Of a stretch of DNA of 64,000 bases, positions 52,236 to 62,702 are shown piece by piece. The DNA is taken from the NCBI GenBank assembly GCA_025765615.1, contig JAIVFJ010000050.1, positions 124,001 through 188,000 of the forward strand, read 5' to 3'. A program made the translations under genes and the position numbers. The stretch's first letter is position 1, and every line of letters starts with the position of its first letter. Source of the stretch: Zopfochytrium polystomum. Taxonomy: Eukaryota > Chytridiomycota > Chytridiomycetes > Chytridiales > Chytridiaceae. The notes under the pieces were generated by a model. It was not told where the DNA came from. It worked only from the letters and a program-made list of their open reading frames with translations, and made no database searches.

Positions 52236-53082
52236 TTCAATAATCGCCAGTTGAGTACTATTGGAATGTTTCAATTTCTGAGTACCAGACTTCCACAGTC
52301 GCCGAAGCCTCAGAAGCAAACTTGGGTTCGCTACGAGAAACAGCGAGCTGGGCAGGAATGGCTTTAAATGTTCCCAACAGCCGTCAACAGAGCGGCAAGC
52401 ACGGATCCACGGGTCAACGATGGGACAATTGTGCGTGTACGCGTGCCGGTGTGGTGGCGATGAAGCGGGCCAGTGCACTTTCCCCAAAAACCCCTCCAGC
52501 TACCAGATTCCCATCGTCAACCGCGAAACTGCCGTCCTCCACCTCGTCCACTTCTTGTGCACCGCTACCACCACTACCGCGGGACTCGCGGCTTTGGGTT
52601 TGAAGGCGCCCATTCGTGGAGTGAAACCTGCAACTCCACACTCTACGTGCCTGAACAACGACTGTCTTCCGCTTACGGCGATAAAGCTTTTCTGAGAGAG
52701 GGAGAGAGAGTGTATGTGTGTGTTGAAGGGAGGGAGGGAGAAATCCGAGCTGTCTTCGTCTGGAATGACGCCCGCGCCATTCATTCATGCGGGCTTCGCC
52801 TGAAGAAGAAGAAGAAGACAGCCGCCTTAATTTTCCGAGCGCAAGGTGCCACACGCAATCAGCATTGACGCGCCCCTCGAATTTGAGAGTAGGACAAGGG
52901 GCAGGGACAGAGAGAGAAAGAGCAAATCAACGCGCGTGCTGCCCCCGGCGGCTTGCCCGCCTTGGCAACACCTCCAAGCATTGGGCGAGTACGAATTTTG
53001 CACACTCCACAGGATTTATTCATATATGTTGTTTGCATTGTCAGCAACGATAAATCACATACCCACTCCAACCGCCGTGATC
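52236..53082. other. Intergenic, no gene seen
   Basis: Open frames in this stretch overlap in all phases without splice support. A GA-rich tract sits near 52693-52740. Nothing else recognised. Confidence 0.4.
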
Positions 53083-54208
53083 ATGATCGGCCCCACCGAG
53101 CTCGTCGTGCCTGTCGCCGCCATGGCTGCAGGCGCGCTCTTTTGCGCGTCGGATGCCGCCGCCTCATTATGGAGAGATGTCGTCGTCCGCAACCGATCAC
53201 CCTATGAGGTTGAAGTGCTCTCCTTTATTGCAATCATCCTCACTCCCATGGCTTCCGTTAGCGGTGCCCCTCCATGGCCAGGCTTCTCAATCTAACCACA
53301 TACAAAAGATCTACCTAGTTGCCTCGACCCAATACGGCGGCATTCTCTACATCGGAAGCTGCCTCATCTTTCTCCTTCTCGACCTCGCCTTTCCTACCCA
53401 AAAACTGCATCCGCAGCACCCATCCTCTATATCCAAATTCATCGCCGTGGTACCGCTGTCCCTCCTGAACTTGACTATCGGCGTCATCACGCCAGTGTAC
53501 TTACTATTCGCCGTCGGCGGGGCGCGGCCGCCGCCGGAGGAGCTACCCACGTCCGCTGTGTTCGTGCGAGACTTTATCGCCTCTGCGGCGATATTTGAAG
53601 TGCTGTTCTACTACGGCCACCGGCTTCTGCATCACGGGGCCTTGTACAAATGGGTGCATCGAGTGCACCATTCGTACCGTCACTCTTTTGCACTGGTCGG
53701 CGCGTACACGCATCCATTAGAGGTGGGGTTGATGTTTGTCGAGATTCAATTTTCTTCTGTTTGCTTTCGTTAGGAATTCACACTATTCCCTCTGCAGTTT
53801 TCGCTCTTCAACGTTGTACCCATGATGGCAGGACCAACACTCACGAGATGTCACGTCTTCACGCAATGGGTCTGGACGGCCATGGTGAATGACCGAGATA
53901 GCGCTTCACCCCCCCGCAGACATCTATCGACTGACTTTGGGGATTGTGCATTAATCACCTCTATCCCTTTTCCGATTTCCTCCTCAAAACAGTCACTCGT
54001 GGTTGTAGCCGTCAGCCACTCGGACTTCAACGTTCCGTTCATGCCCAAAGCCGACCGCCACGGTATGCATCACCTGCGCTTCAACAAGAACTTTGGCGCC
54101 ACCGGTTTCTTGGACTGGCTGCACGGCACTGCCGCGCTCGAGGACTCTGGTGGAGACGATGGCACCGCAGACGCAAAAAATGGCGAGTGCGGCGCGCGGC
54201 GATTATAA
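53083..54208 (+). CDS. Fatty acid hydroxylase / sterol desaturase superfamily protein
   Basis: Integral ER membrane di-iron enzyme that hydroxylates or desaturates lipid chains or sterols; the exact substrate is open. Four exons fit in phase: 'PTELVVPVAAMAAGALFC…RNRSPYE' | 'IYLVASTQYGGILYIGS…HPLE' | 'EFTLFPLQFSLFNVVPMMAG…WTAM' | 'SLVVVAVSHSDFNVPF…'. The His boxes are present: 'GHRLLHH', 'HRVHHSYRH', then 'HSDFNVPFMPKADRHGMHH'. Hydrophobic spans lie at 'YIGSCLIFLLLDLAF', 'VVPLSLLNLTIGVITPVYLL' and in exon 3. The C-terminus 'FGATGFLDWLHGTAA' is typical of the family. Single copy here; no operon-like context. Confidence 0.85.
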
Positions 54209-54399
54209 CTTGAACATGGAAGATGGATATGGGCTGGAGGTTCGAAAAAATTTGCTGGGAGACGTACTTACAAAAACAAAAAAAATATCCAGAAAAATTT
54301 CGTTGTCGCATTTGCGTTTGGCCTGGCGACGGATGCTGCAAAGCTCTTCGACGCAACTGACATCGCCCGCCACGTGATCGTGCGGGGCTCGTCCGGTTT

Positions 54400-54625
54400 G
54401 TGCAATTCTCCCGGTCCCGGCCAGTTGGGATCCGAGGCGCTCTTGAAAGAAAATTCGCCACACAAACCGGAGGCAGCCAACACCTTTTTTTCCTTTCGTC
54501 CAACAATTTTTTGCGCATGCGCAGCCACGCCGGGTGGCCGAAGTGCCTGCGGAGTGAATGTCGCGGAGCTTCCGCCAGGGAGAAAGAGAGATCGTGGCTG
54601 CGCACGCGTGCGAAAGACCGATGGT
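54400..54625. repeat. Dispersed repeat copy upstream of the lectin
   Basis: Contains GCGCATGCGCAGCCACGCC (inverse of the GGCGTGGCTGCGCAT unit at 48490 and 49070) and, further on, GATCGTGGCTGCGCACGCG, which also occurs near 49003 and in part near 56490. It lies exactly where the 5' end of the lectin gene should be. Confidence 0.5.
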
Positions 54626-54638
54626 ACTGGAGGGACGT

Positions 54639-56017
54639 CATGCAGAATAGTTCGGCGATGGCTCAAATTTCGCTTGGAATATCGGCAGCGACGCTCAGAG
54701 CCAACCAAACGGAGCGACTGTCGGCAGCGCCGTGTTCTCCTATTCCCCCAGCCGGGAATACTCGCTGACTTGCATCAAAAACGACGGCCACCAGATCTCA
54801 GCGTCGCCAATCGAGAAGTCCTGCTCCCTCATCTACTCCTGCATCCCCAACAAGTTTACCCACATCTCATTGTCCAACGGCGTTTCCCTCGCCAAAGGCC
54901 AATACCTCGCCCTCAACCTCGTTAACCCCTCGGTGGACAGCGCCCTCAACTTTGCCTTCTTGCCCACTCCCAACAACTCCTTTGTCATCACCGACGGCGA
55001 CGGACTCTGCGTCACCGTGACCGGGAACCGTATCGATAACCTTGCACCTGTTGCTCTCTTTCCATGCAGTGGCACTAAGACTGCTTATAATCAGCAGTGG
55101 ATCCCCGTCCCGACCTCTGGTGGTGGATTCTTCCTGAAAGGCGTGCAGAGCGGCAGATGTCTCAATGACAAGGGCGCGGCCGGCGCGGCCGGAGATTCCC
55201 TCATCTTGTGGGACTGCGACTTTGACACGGAACCCGCCTCAAACATATGGTTGAGTACCAAATTCTGCTGGGGTTTGCTGCTTTGGGTGTGACTTTTTGA
55301 CGACATCCTATAATGAAAACACAAGGTACCTCGACCCAAACGCGTTTGTTTTTGGCACGACAAGCATCATCACACCGGTCGGCCGTAAGTGTTAAAAGTG
55401 TTTTCGGATAATAGGCATTTGATTCTGACTGTTTCTCACAGAGTGGACTATTGGTAATCATCTCTTGTATACCCTTTCCATTTCCTTTTCCCTCTCTCCC
55501 TCAACCACTTCTACTTTTCCATCGAGACTTTGCAGCTGGTGTCGCTCAACCTCTCCCTGCTTCTTCCAGTGTCCTTGTCTGGCGTCTCAAAAGGCTCACA
55601 ACTTACCCTTGACGGCTTCTTCGGCAATCCGGATCAGGAGTGGACCTTCATCTCCAAGAGCGGCGGCTTCGGCATCCTCCACAACGCTAGCGGCCTCTGT
55701 CTCGACGTCTACGGTGCCGGAACCGGCAACGGCAACGGTGTCGACCTCTGGGACTGCAACTACACCGACAACCAGCTGTGGTACCTCTCCACCGCTGGCG
55801 CTGGCAACGTCGGCGGCTTCGCCATCATCAGCAAGGCCTCTGGCAGGTGCCTCAACGTGTATGGCGGTAACTATGTCGGCGGCGCACCAATTGCTATTTA
55901 TGACTGCGTGGCGGGTGATCTAGCCAGCATTTGGTAAGCACGCTACATCCCCGTCCTTACTCGTTGTTCAGCCTGATCGTTGACGGCTTTTTCTCTAGGA
56001 ACTTGCAAAGTAATTGA
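54639..56017 (+). CDS. Ricin-B-type lectin with an N-terminal extra domain; 5' end missing
   Basis: Coding begins after a possible acceptor (GAATAG, 54638): 'FGDGSNFAWNIGSDAQSQ', 'PNGATVGSAVFSYSPSREY'. Beta-trefoil repeats follow: 'DGLCVTVTGNRIDNLAPVAL', 'NQQWIPVP', 'GRCLNDKGAAGAAGDSLILW', 'RYLDPNAFVFGTT', 'DQEWTF', 'GLCLDVYGAGTGNGNGVDLW', 'NQLWYL', 'GRCLNVYGGNYVGGAPIAIY', ending 'SIWNLQSN'. The LxVxG…L(W/Y)DC and QxW motifs are those of ricin-B/CBM13 sugar-binding modules. Exon joints: TG|GTTGAG near 55248, GTAAGT at 55383, GTAATC at 55454, GTAAGC at 55934. No signal peptide or start codon is found, and a repeat sits upstream, so the gene is probably 5'-truncated. The frame between exons 3 and 4 (about 55535-55580) is uncertain. 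Confidence 0.65.
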
Positions 56018-56569
56018 GGTCCAGCAATTGTTTGGAGTTTACTCGCTCCTATGTTTTTACTGGCCCCCTCGATGTTTTTTAAAAAGAAAAGAGAAGCAAA
56101 ATTATAAGAAAGAGTCTGACTCCTTTTCCATCCTTACTGTCGTTTCACCTCTTATTGTGCTTCATCCCAGCGTAGTTCTGCATGCATTTGGTGAAGGGGT
56201 TTCCGTTTTGGCTGCTCTCGAGAATACGAATTGCCGGGATCACCTTCTTGTTCGACAAAATTCTCACGACGTCCGCACGGCGTGCCGATTGATTCTCCCG
56301 GCTCCGACCAGTTCGTATTCAAGGGGCTCTTAAAAAATTGGCCTCGTGCGGAGCCAGCGAAAACATTTTCCTTTCCTTTTTCGATTTTCACCGAGTGCCG
56401 CCCGCTGCGATGCTCCCCTTTCTCCTTTGGCTTCCGCAATCACCGCTGCTCAGAGACAGAGCGAGGGAGACAGAGCGAGAGGCCGATCATGGCTGCGTGC
56501 AAGACCAGATTGCATTGATTTGAATCGCACAAGTACATGGCGGTAAAGGAGTAGAGAATCGTCCACTCG
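56018..56569. other. 3' flank of the lectin gene, first copy of a duplicated segment
   Basis: No gene. The stretch at 56139-56270 (CTTCATCCCAGCG…GAGAATACG…CGACAAAATTCTCA) is repeated in degraded form at 57000-57125. Confidence 0.5.
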
Positions 56570-57150
56570 GCTTCAAACATATGGTAAAAGTGGTGGATCC
56601 CATCCGTTGTGCCGATGGTGCCTGACGTTTTGACGATATTCTCCATTTAAAAACACAAGGTACTTCGACCCAAACGCGATCGTGTTTGGACGGACAAGCA
56701 GTATTACGCCGGCTAATCGTAAGTGCCATTGCTTTTTCGAGCAGAGATTCGAATCGCTATTTATGACTGCGTGGCGGGGAACTAGCAAGCATTTGGTAAT
56801 CGCGGTGTATCCCGGACTTTCCCGAAGCCGTTTTGAGCCTGATCGTTGACTCTTTTTTCTCTAGGAACCTGCAAAGCATCTGATGTCCAGCACTCGTTTG
56901 GAGTTTCCTTCTTTCCTTCGATGTATATAAAAACTGGGCGAAACTAAGAGAAAGCGTCTATTGTTTTGGCTTGGCAAGCTCTGTACCCCGTTTCATTTTG
57001 ACTGTTCTTATTACAGTTCATCCCAGCGGACGTTCTCTCCGCATTTCGATCAAGTGGTTTTTCTCTTTGACTTCGATTGAGAATACTCTTTGCGAGGGCC
57101 ACCTTCCAGTTCGACAAAATCCTCAGTCTACATGTATCGTTCCGCCTTTC
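56570..57150 (+). pseudogene. Degraded duplicate of the lectin 3' half
   Basis: Matches in order: 56655-56710 (…ACACAAGGTACTTCGACCCA) to lectin exon 2; 56752-56805 (GCTATTTATGACTGCGTGGC) to the end of exon 4; 56839-56900 (TTTTTCTCTAGGAAC, then TGCAAAG) to the last intron and exon; 57000-57125 to the 3' flank. The large lectin exon between the first two matches is deleted. Frames are not maintained. Confidence 0.7.
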
Positions 57151-57269
57151 TCCATTTGCATTCACAACCTTTCTAATCTAAGATTGATGGAACATTTTCC
57201 CAACCTCAAAGCCTGAAGTGGAGTGGGTATAAGGTTCAACCAAGCTCAATCCACTAGGTCACAAAAATG

Positions 57270-59144
57270 TCAAACGACCCCTGCTCCTCCCGTGTCAGTG
57301 CGAAAAACACCGTCTACTTCAGCGTAGGCAGGTAGCTCAGCGAGAGTCTGCACGCCAGGCGACGCAATCGTACTTGTGGGAATGGACAAAGGCAGATTCG
57401 TTCCGAGACCGGAGGACGATCCTCTCGACCCAGCGACGTCGTCTCGCTTTTGTTCCGCCACGTCCTTGTCAGTTTGGGTCGGAGCCAGCTGGACGATTGT
57501 GAACGCGCGAAGAGTGTGCGTCCGCTCGTCGCCGTGATACGCCTTCCGGGAGGAGTCGCGGGACGGTGGCGTGAGTGGCGGGCTGGGTTGAACTGGTGGA
57601 GACGGTGGAAGATTCATTTCGGGCGGACTGGGCCTGAGTGTGGTCGCGTTGGATCCACCAGGCCCACCATTCTGATTGTCAACACCCGCAGCAGCGTCAG
57701 AGACATCAACCGCTGCGAGTTTCAAGCTGCGTGACGCGTCGCCGGTACGATTTCGCCTCACGAGTATGACTGCAATCACCACGAGGGCAATGACGATGGC
57801 CGAACCGACAGATGCAACGGTTGCGACTACGGCTGTCGAGCTGAACGCTGAAGTTGTCTCAGTCGACGATGGATTTGCTGAGCCCGTTGGCCCAACGGAG
57901 CCGGCGCGATTCCCGGAGCTGCCGCTGTTCGCAGGAGAGCCGGTGCCGATCAAGGAAACGGAGAGCGCTGACGTTGAGGACCCGCCACCCGCAATCGAAG
58001 TCGGTAGAGACGCTGTGGAGGATCTGGTGGTATCCGTGTTACCGCTTGTCGATGTTTTTGGCTCTGCGTTTAGGGAAGCTGAGATCGTGTCGCACTGAGC
58101 CCCTGCTGATGGAGAGGACCTGTAGTGGTTTGGACTCGTCAAACGAAGCTTCACTCGTCCCTTGGCTGGAATACTCACACAAAGTCAGCCACTTTCGAAG
58201 TCCAAGCTGGGATCGAGGTAGTATCGATGCTGATCAAAAACGTTCTAAATTAGTCCAAGTCTCGCTTCTTCAAAGACCACCTCCAACTGACCATGTTCCG
58301 TTGATCCAAAAAAGACTCAAGGAGGCAAGGTTTCCTAGTGATGAAGGAATGCTGCCGTAGAAGAGGTTTCCGTGAAGATAGCTGAAATCCAGCGAACAGG
58401 AGTTGACGTTGGACTTCTGCTCACAAGTAGGTAAGGAAGCAGTTGTACTTGTCTTACATTGTTGTCAGCCCTGCGGCAGAGCCAATGGAGGGTGGAAGGT
58501 TGCCGCCGTATGAGCAAAAGCCGAGATCGCTGTGAGCAGAGGAATTCAATACCGTTCTGATTTCGTGAGTCGTAAACGCCATGTACGTACAGTATCGTCA
58601 ACTTTGGAAGGGACGAGAAAACATCAGGGATCGTGCCGCTCATCGACGGATTGTTGGCGATACGACTGGATGTTTCAATCAGCGCGCAAGCTCAACAGTG
58701 GTTCAGGGATTTGCGATACTCACAGTTCTGTTAAGCCGGTGAGCTTCGAAACGTCGGACGGAAAGAGGCCAGTGAACCTATTGTTGTTCAAGACTCTTCG
58801 AAAACAAAAAGAATTTGAGCCTGGCCCTTTCATAGCGAGATCAAACGCAGATCGCATCGCACTCACAGCTTTGTCAGAGACGTCAGTCCAAACAGGCTGG
58901 ATGGAAGAGAGCCGGACAGGTTCATGTACCACAGGCTCAACTCGGTGACCCGACCATTGCTGCAGGTGACATGGGCAAAGTCGTTCGCCTTGAAGGTGCA
59001 GCAGTCGCTGGGGCGGCGAAATTAGGCGTTAATGTGGCGATCCTTCGGTTGAGGGGGCTTTAAGACGAGCAGGGAGGCTTACGAGCCGAAGTCCACTGAT
59101 GGGAAAGCGGATTCGACGATCTGGCAATCGCTGGGGGCCGACAT
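57270..59144 (-). CDS. Leucine-rich-repeat transmembrane protein
   Basis: Exon 1 (59144-59083) and exon 2 give a Cys-capped LRR start: 'SDCQIVESAFPSVDFGS' then 'CCTFKANDFAHVTCSNGRV', 'WYMNLSGSLPSSLFGLT'. Further small exons hold plant-type LRR units: 'NNNRFTGLFPSDVSKLTGL' (58730-58800), 'NPSMSGTIPDVFSSLPKL' (58590-58650), 'GNLPPSIGS' (58480), 'LHGNLFYGSIPSSLGNLASL' (58330-58390). The last exon (58178-57270) has a Ser/Thr-rich stalk, one membrane span (VATVASVGSAIVIALVVIAV) followed by 'ILVRRNR', and a Pro-rich cytosolic tail ending 'LAELPAYAEVDGVFRTD'. No kinase domain. Likely a surface receptor or adhesion protein. The signal peptide exon is not found; it should lie above 59144, close to the divergent gene at 59311. 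Confidence 0.7.
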
Positions 59145-59310
59145 CTGCAACGATCGCTCGATGGATCTATGTAGGAGAGCGTTGGACGTCTCAGCGTCCG
59201 TTCGGTAAATCCCACCAAAAGACAGCTGCCGCACTCGTACTCGGATCTCCGTCCGAACAAGCCACCCGAAAAGGTTGGAAAACGGCTAGTCAGAATTAGT
59301 GGCTTGCCCG

Positions 59311-60547
59311 ATGAGCACGCAACCACCACATCGCGCCGTCGCTTCCGATCGCCACGGCCAGCGCATCCCAAACCACATCGCAGTCACCATCGGGCTCTAC
59401 CTCAGCAATCCACGAAGCCTCTGCTTCCTTGCGACTCTCTTTTTCGCGCCCACGGTGCAGGCCAGCGCATTTCGCCGAATCTACGACCATTCGAAAGACG
59501 AATTCGACGCCGCCGCCGCCAAACCGAACTGCATCGAGCTTCTCGACCGACTTCTCGCGTACTGCAAGCTTTTCAGCCTCGCGCCGCGCTACACCAACAA
59601 GGTCGTCTACAAGGCTTGTCGTGACGGACACATGCACATACTAAAGTGGTGGAATAACAGCGGGCTGGACCCGAAGCCGGACAAGGTCGGCTTCCAATTC
59701 CTTGGCGATCCCATGGACGTTGCATCGCGGAATGGCCACGTGGCTGTGTTGCAGTGGTTGATGAGCAGCGGGTGGCCTATGATGTATTCGGAATCGGCGA
59801 TGGATGACGCCAGTATGATGGGTCATGTGCACGTCTTGCAATGGTGGAAAGACAGCGGATGGCCCCTCAAGTACTACAATTTGCATGGCGTTCGCCAGCT
59901 CGAACAATCACATTCTCGTCTTGCAGTGGTGGAAAGACAGCGGTTTGCCCATGACCAGTAGGGTTAATAACGTTGACTCTGTTGACTCAGTCGAAGTTCT
60001 TGAGTGGTGGGCACAAAGCGGTCTGGAGATGCGCCGTTCCAGAGCCTTGGACACGGCAAGTTTGAACGGCAGGGTGCACATTTTGGAGTGGTGGAAGTCA
60101 AGCAAGCTGGAGCTGAGGTATACGAGCTATGCAATGGACAAAGCAAGTCAACACGGTCACGTTCCGTGTTTGCAGTGGTGGAAAGACAGCAATTTGGAGC
60201 TGCAATACACTTCCTCGCCAGACGTTTTGCTGTACACACCAGATGCGGTCCAGTGGTGGATCGAGAGCGGACTGACAATCAAAATCAATGAGCAGTATGT
60301 GGTGCGAGCCACCGCCCAAGGGCGGGTTGACGTTTTGCAACTCTGGAAAATCGGGAGCGGCCCTGGCATTGTTTACACGGAAAAGCCATTGGACTGTGCT
60401 TTACTGTGCGGCAACAGTTCAGCTTTGCAATGGTGGAAGAAAAGTGGTTTGACGCTCAAATTCACGAGCTCAGTGACGAAACAGCTGGGAAAGAGGTCCA
60501 TAGCACGAAGGTGGCTGAAAGAGAATGGTCTGATCGTTGCAAATTGA
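59311..60547 (+). pseudogene. WW-type ankyrin-like repeat gene with one frameshift
   Basis: The first frame, from ATG 59311, has the family lead 'IPNHIAVTIGLYLSNPRSLC' and 'FLATLFFAPTVQASAFRRI', then 'GHVAVLQWLMSSGWPMMY' and 'GHVHVLQWWKDSGWPLKY'. Near 59885 the coding sense passes to another frame ('MAFASSNNHILVLQWWKD') and runs on to 60547 with six more units and the C-cap 'RSIARRWLKENGLIVAN'. The sister gene at 60699 reads straight through this point, so one base has been gained here or two lost. A young pseudogene or a sequencing error. Confidence 0.75.
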
Positions 60548-60698
60548 AGAGAGATGTGAATAAATACTCGAGTAGCCCAAAGCTCACTACACACCGCAGT
60601 CCACTTTTTGAATAAGCCAACCGCAACACGACGGATTTTGCGTGGGCAAGCTTGCCGTTTGGACAATTTCGCTGATATTGGCAAGTTCGCCTGTCTCA

Positions 60699-61910
60699 AT
60701 GACGGCACAGACTGTCGCTTTCATCGATCGCCCCACCCCACGCTTCCCGCACCACATAGTAACCACAATCGGCCTCTTCGTCGACAATCCTCGAAGCCTA
60801 TTTGTCCTGGCCACCCTCTTCGACATGCCGATGATGCAGGCGATCGCATTCCGCCGAATGCGCGACTCTTTCAGGGACGAGTTCGATGTCGCCGCCTTCG
60901 CCCCGCATGGCATCGAGCTCCTCGATCGGCTGCTAAGCTATTGCACGCATGCCGGGATACCCCCTCGCTACACCAGCAAGATCGTCTTCAGGGCATGCAC
61001 AAAAGGACAGCTGCACGTCCTTCAATGGTGGAGAGACAAGATGCAGCCGACGATTCCTCTCAGGCAGATGGAGAATCTGGTGAAGTCCGCGTCGTTGCAC
61101 GGTCAGGTGGCGGTGCTTCAGTGGTTGAAGGGGTGCGGCTGGCCATTGATGTATTCGGAATCGGCGATGGACCAGGCCAGTATGATGGGTCATGTGGCCG
61201 TCTTGCAATGGTGGAAAGACAGCGGACTGACCCTCAAGTACCGCGGCTGTTTGGCGCTCGCGAGCGCCAGCAGTCGCATTTCCGTCTTGCAGTGGTGGAA
61301 AGACAGTGGGTTGCCCTTGCCAAACAAAATCGATACCGTGGACTCGGTGGAATCGATCGAAGTGCTGGAGTGGTGGCGGGAGAGTGGGCTCGAGCTGCAT
61401 TGCTGCCGAGCCATGGACGAAGCAAGCGGATCCGGCAGCGTGCATATATTGGAGTGGTGGAAATCGAGCAAGCTGGAGCTGACGTATACTAGCCGTGCGA
61501 TGGATAGAGCGAGCGCAAACGGGCACGTTGCCTGTTTGCAGTGGTGGAAAAACAGCGGGCAGGAGCTTCGTTACTCGTCACCACTCGACGTTAGGTCGTT
61601 CACCCCACCTGTTGTGAACTGGTGGGTCCACAGCGTGCTGCCGGTCGAAATTGCAGAGGAAGATTTGATTAAAGCATGCCAACGAGGAAGATTGGACATC
61701 TTGCAGCTCTGGAAAAAACACAGCCCCGACCTCGTCTATAGCGAAAAGCTCCTCGACTCAGCCATGATCTCGGGCAACCTTGCAGCATTGCAATGGTGGA
61801 AGGAGAGTGGTCTGGAGCTCAAATTCTCCAGCTGGGTTCCTGCTTCTCTCAAGAAGAAGTCCGCGGCGCGAAAATGGCTGAAGGATAATGGTTTCTTTAG
61901 AGCAATATAA
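60699..61910 (+). CDS. WW-type ankyrin-like repeat protein (~403 aa)
   Basis: Single exon from ATG 60699 ('MTAQTVAFIDRPTPRFPHH'). The N-terminal region 'IVTTIGLFVDNPRSLFVLAT', 'LFDMPMMQAIAFRRMRD' is F-box-like. About ten units follow, including 'GQLHVLQWWRDKMQPTIP', 'GHVAVLQWWKDSGLTLKY', 'GSVHILEWWKSSKLELTY', 'GHVACLQWWKNSGQELRY' and 'NLAALQWWKESGLELKF'. C-cap: 'KKSAARKWLKDNGFFRAI'. Very close to the frameshifted gene just upstream, pointing to recent tandem duplication. The head-to-tail genes here are spaced 150-800 bases apart. No signal peptide. Confidence 0.88.
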   Translation: MTAQTVAFIDRPTPRFPHHIVTTIGLFVDNPRSLFVLATLFDMPMMQAIAFRRMRDSFRDEFDVAAFAPHGIELLDRLLSYCTHAGIPPRYTSKIVFRACTKGQLHVLQWWRDKMQPTIPLRQMENLVKSASLHGQVAVLQWLKGCGWPLMYSESAMDQASMMGHVAVLQWWKDSGLTLKYRGCLALASASSRISVLQWWKDSGLPLPNKIDTVDSVESIEVLEWWRESGLELHCCRAMDEASGSGSVHILEWWKSSKLELTYTSRAMDRASANGHVACLQWWKNSGQELRYSSPLDVRSFTPPVVNWWVHSVLPVEIAEEDLIKACQRGRLDILQLWKKHSPDLVYSEKLLDSAMISGNLAALQWWKESGLELKFSSWVPASLKKKSAARKWLKDNGFFRAI

Positions 61911-62702
61911 AAGCTGGCAGGCTCTTGGCCCACGATAACAATCCTGCCGTGTCGGCAACGAAACTGTGGGACAGTGGAAGAGCAAAGGGCTCGTCCCGCA
62001 GTCGAAAAAGCTGTCCATAACGTTGATCCGCACCTGCTCGGACCGTGGGATCCTCATTTTCGACTCTCTGTTTGTTGCAATAATGGGGGACAATGCCGTG
62101 AATGAGGAATTCTGGAGATGCCGAAACAACTCTCCCATCCCCTGGAAGGGCGGCCTTACGACGCTGCTCGCGGTTGAGATCGAGTGTGGCGACGCTGGGT
62201 GAGGCCGTCGTTTGAAAGTGGGAAAAACGAGCGAGCAATGTATCTAAGTGAGGGTGATAACATTTTAGTTTGGTGCAGAGGTTCCGGCCTTTTTCAGCCA
62301 TTCGTGTCTTACTGTGCACAAATGTCTTGTGTCACGCCGCGCAAATCCCCACAATAATCACCAGCAGTGCTGCTATCAAGAAAGAAATTCTTTCCTTCGC
62401 TTATAAAACCAAAGAAGGGAAGTCCCTAACCTTGAGCTTGGACTTGTGTTGCCTTCAAACAAACCTGTTACAAGGACCATCACTGGCAAAATGCTGTCAT
62501 CCTTGCCTGTGCACCACAGTAGCAGGTCAAAGCTCCTGCACACTGCTTACCCCAAATGACCCGGAATCTAACAGCTTCGTCAAACCATCGCAACTACAAG
62601 GGTGAGACACTCTAACGGTTCGACATGTTTGCTGGAGGACAACCACTGCAAGAGTGCCACGTGACCTTCTTGGGTAGGCAAATGAAACTGTGCCACGGAA
62701 TT
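61911..62702. other. Intergenic, no gene seen
   Basis: Spacer between tandem repeat genes. A frame at 62270-62605 is Cys-containing but lacks splice or homology support. A TATA-like TTATAAAA at 62400-62407 lies about 300 bases before the next start. Confidence 0.4.
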
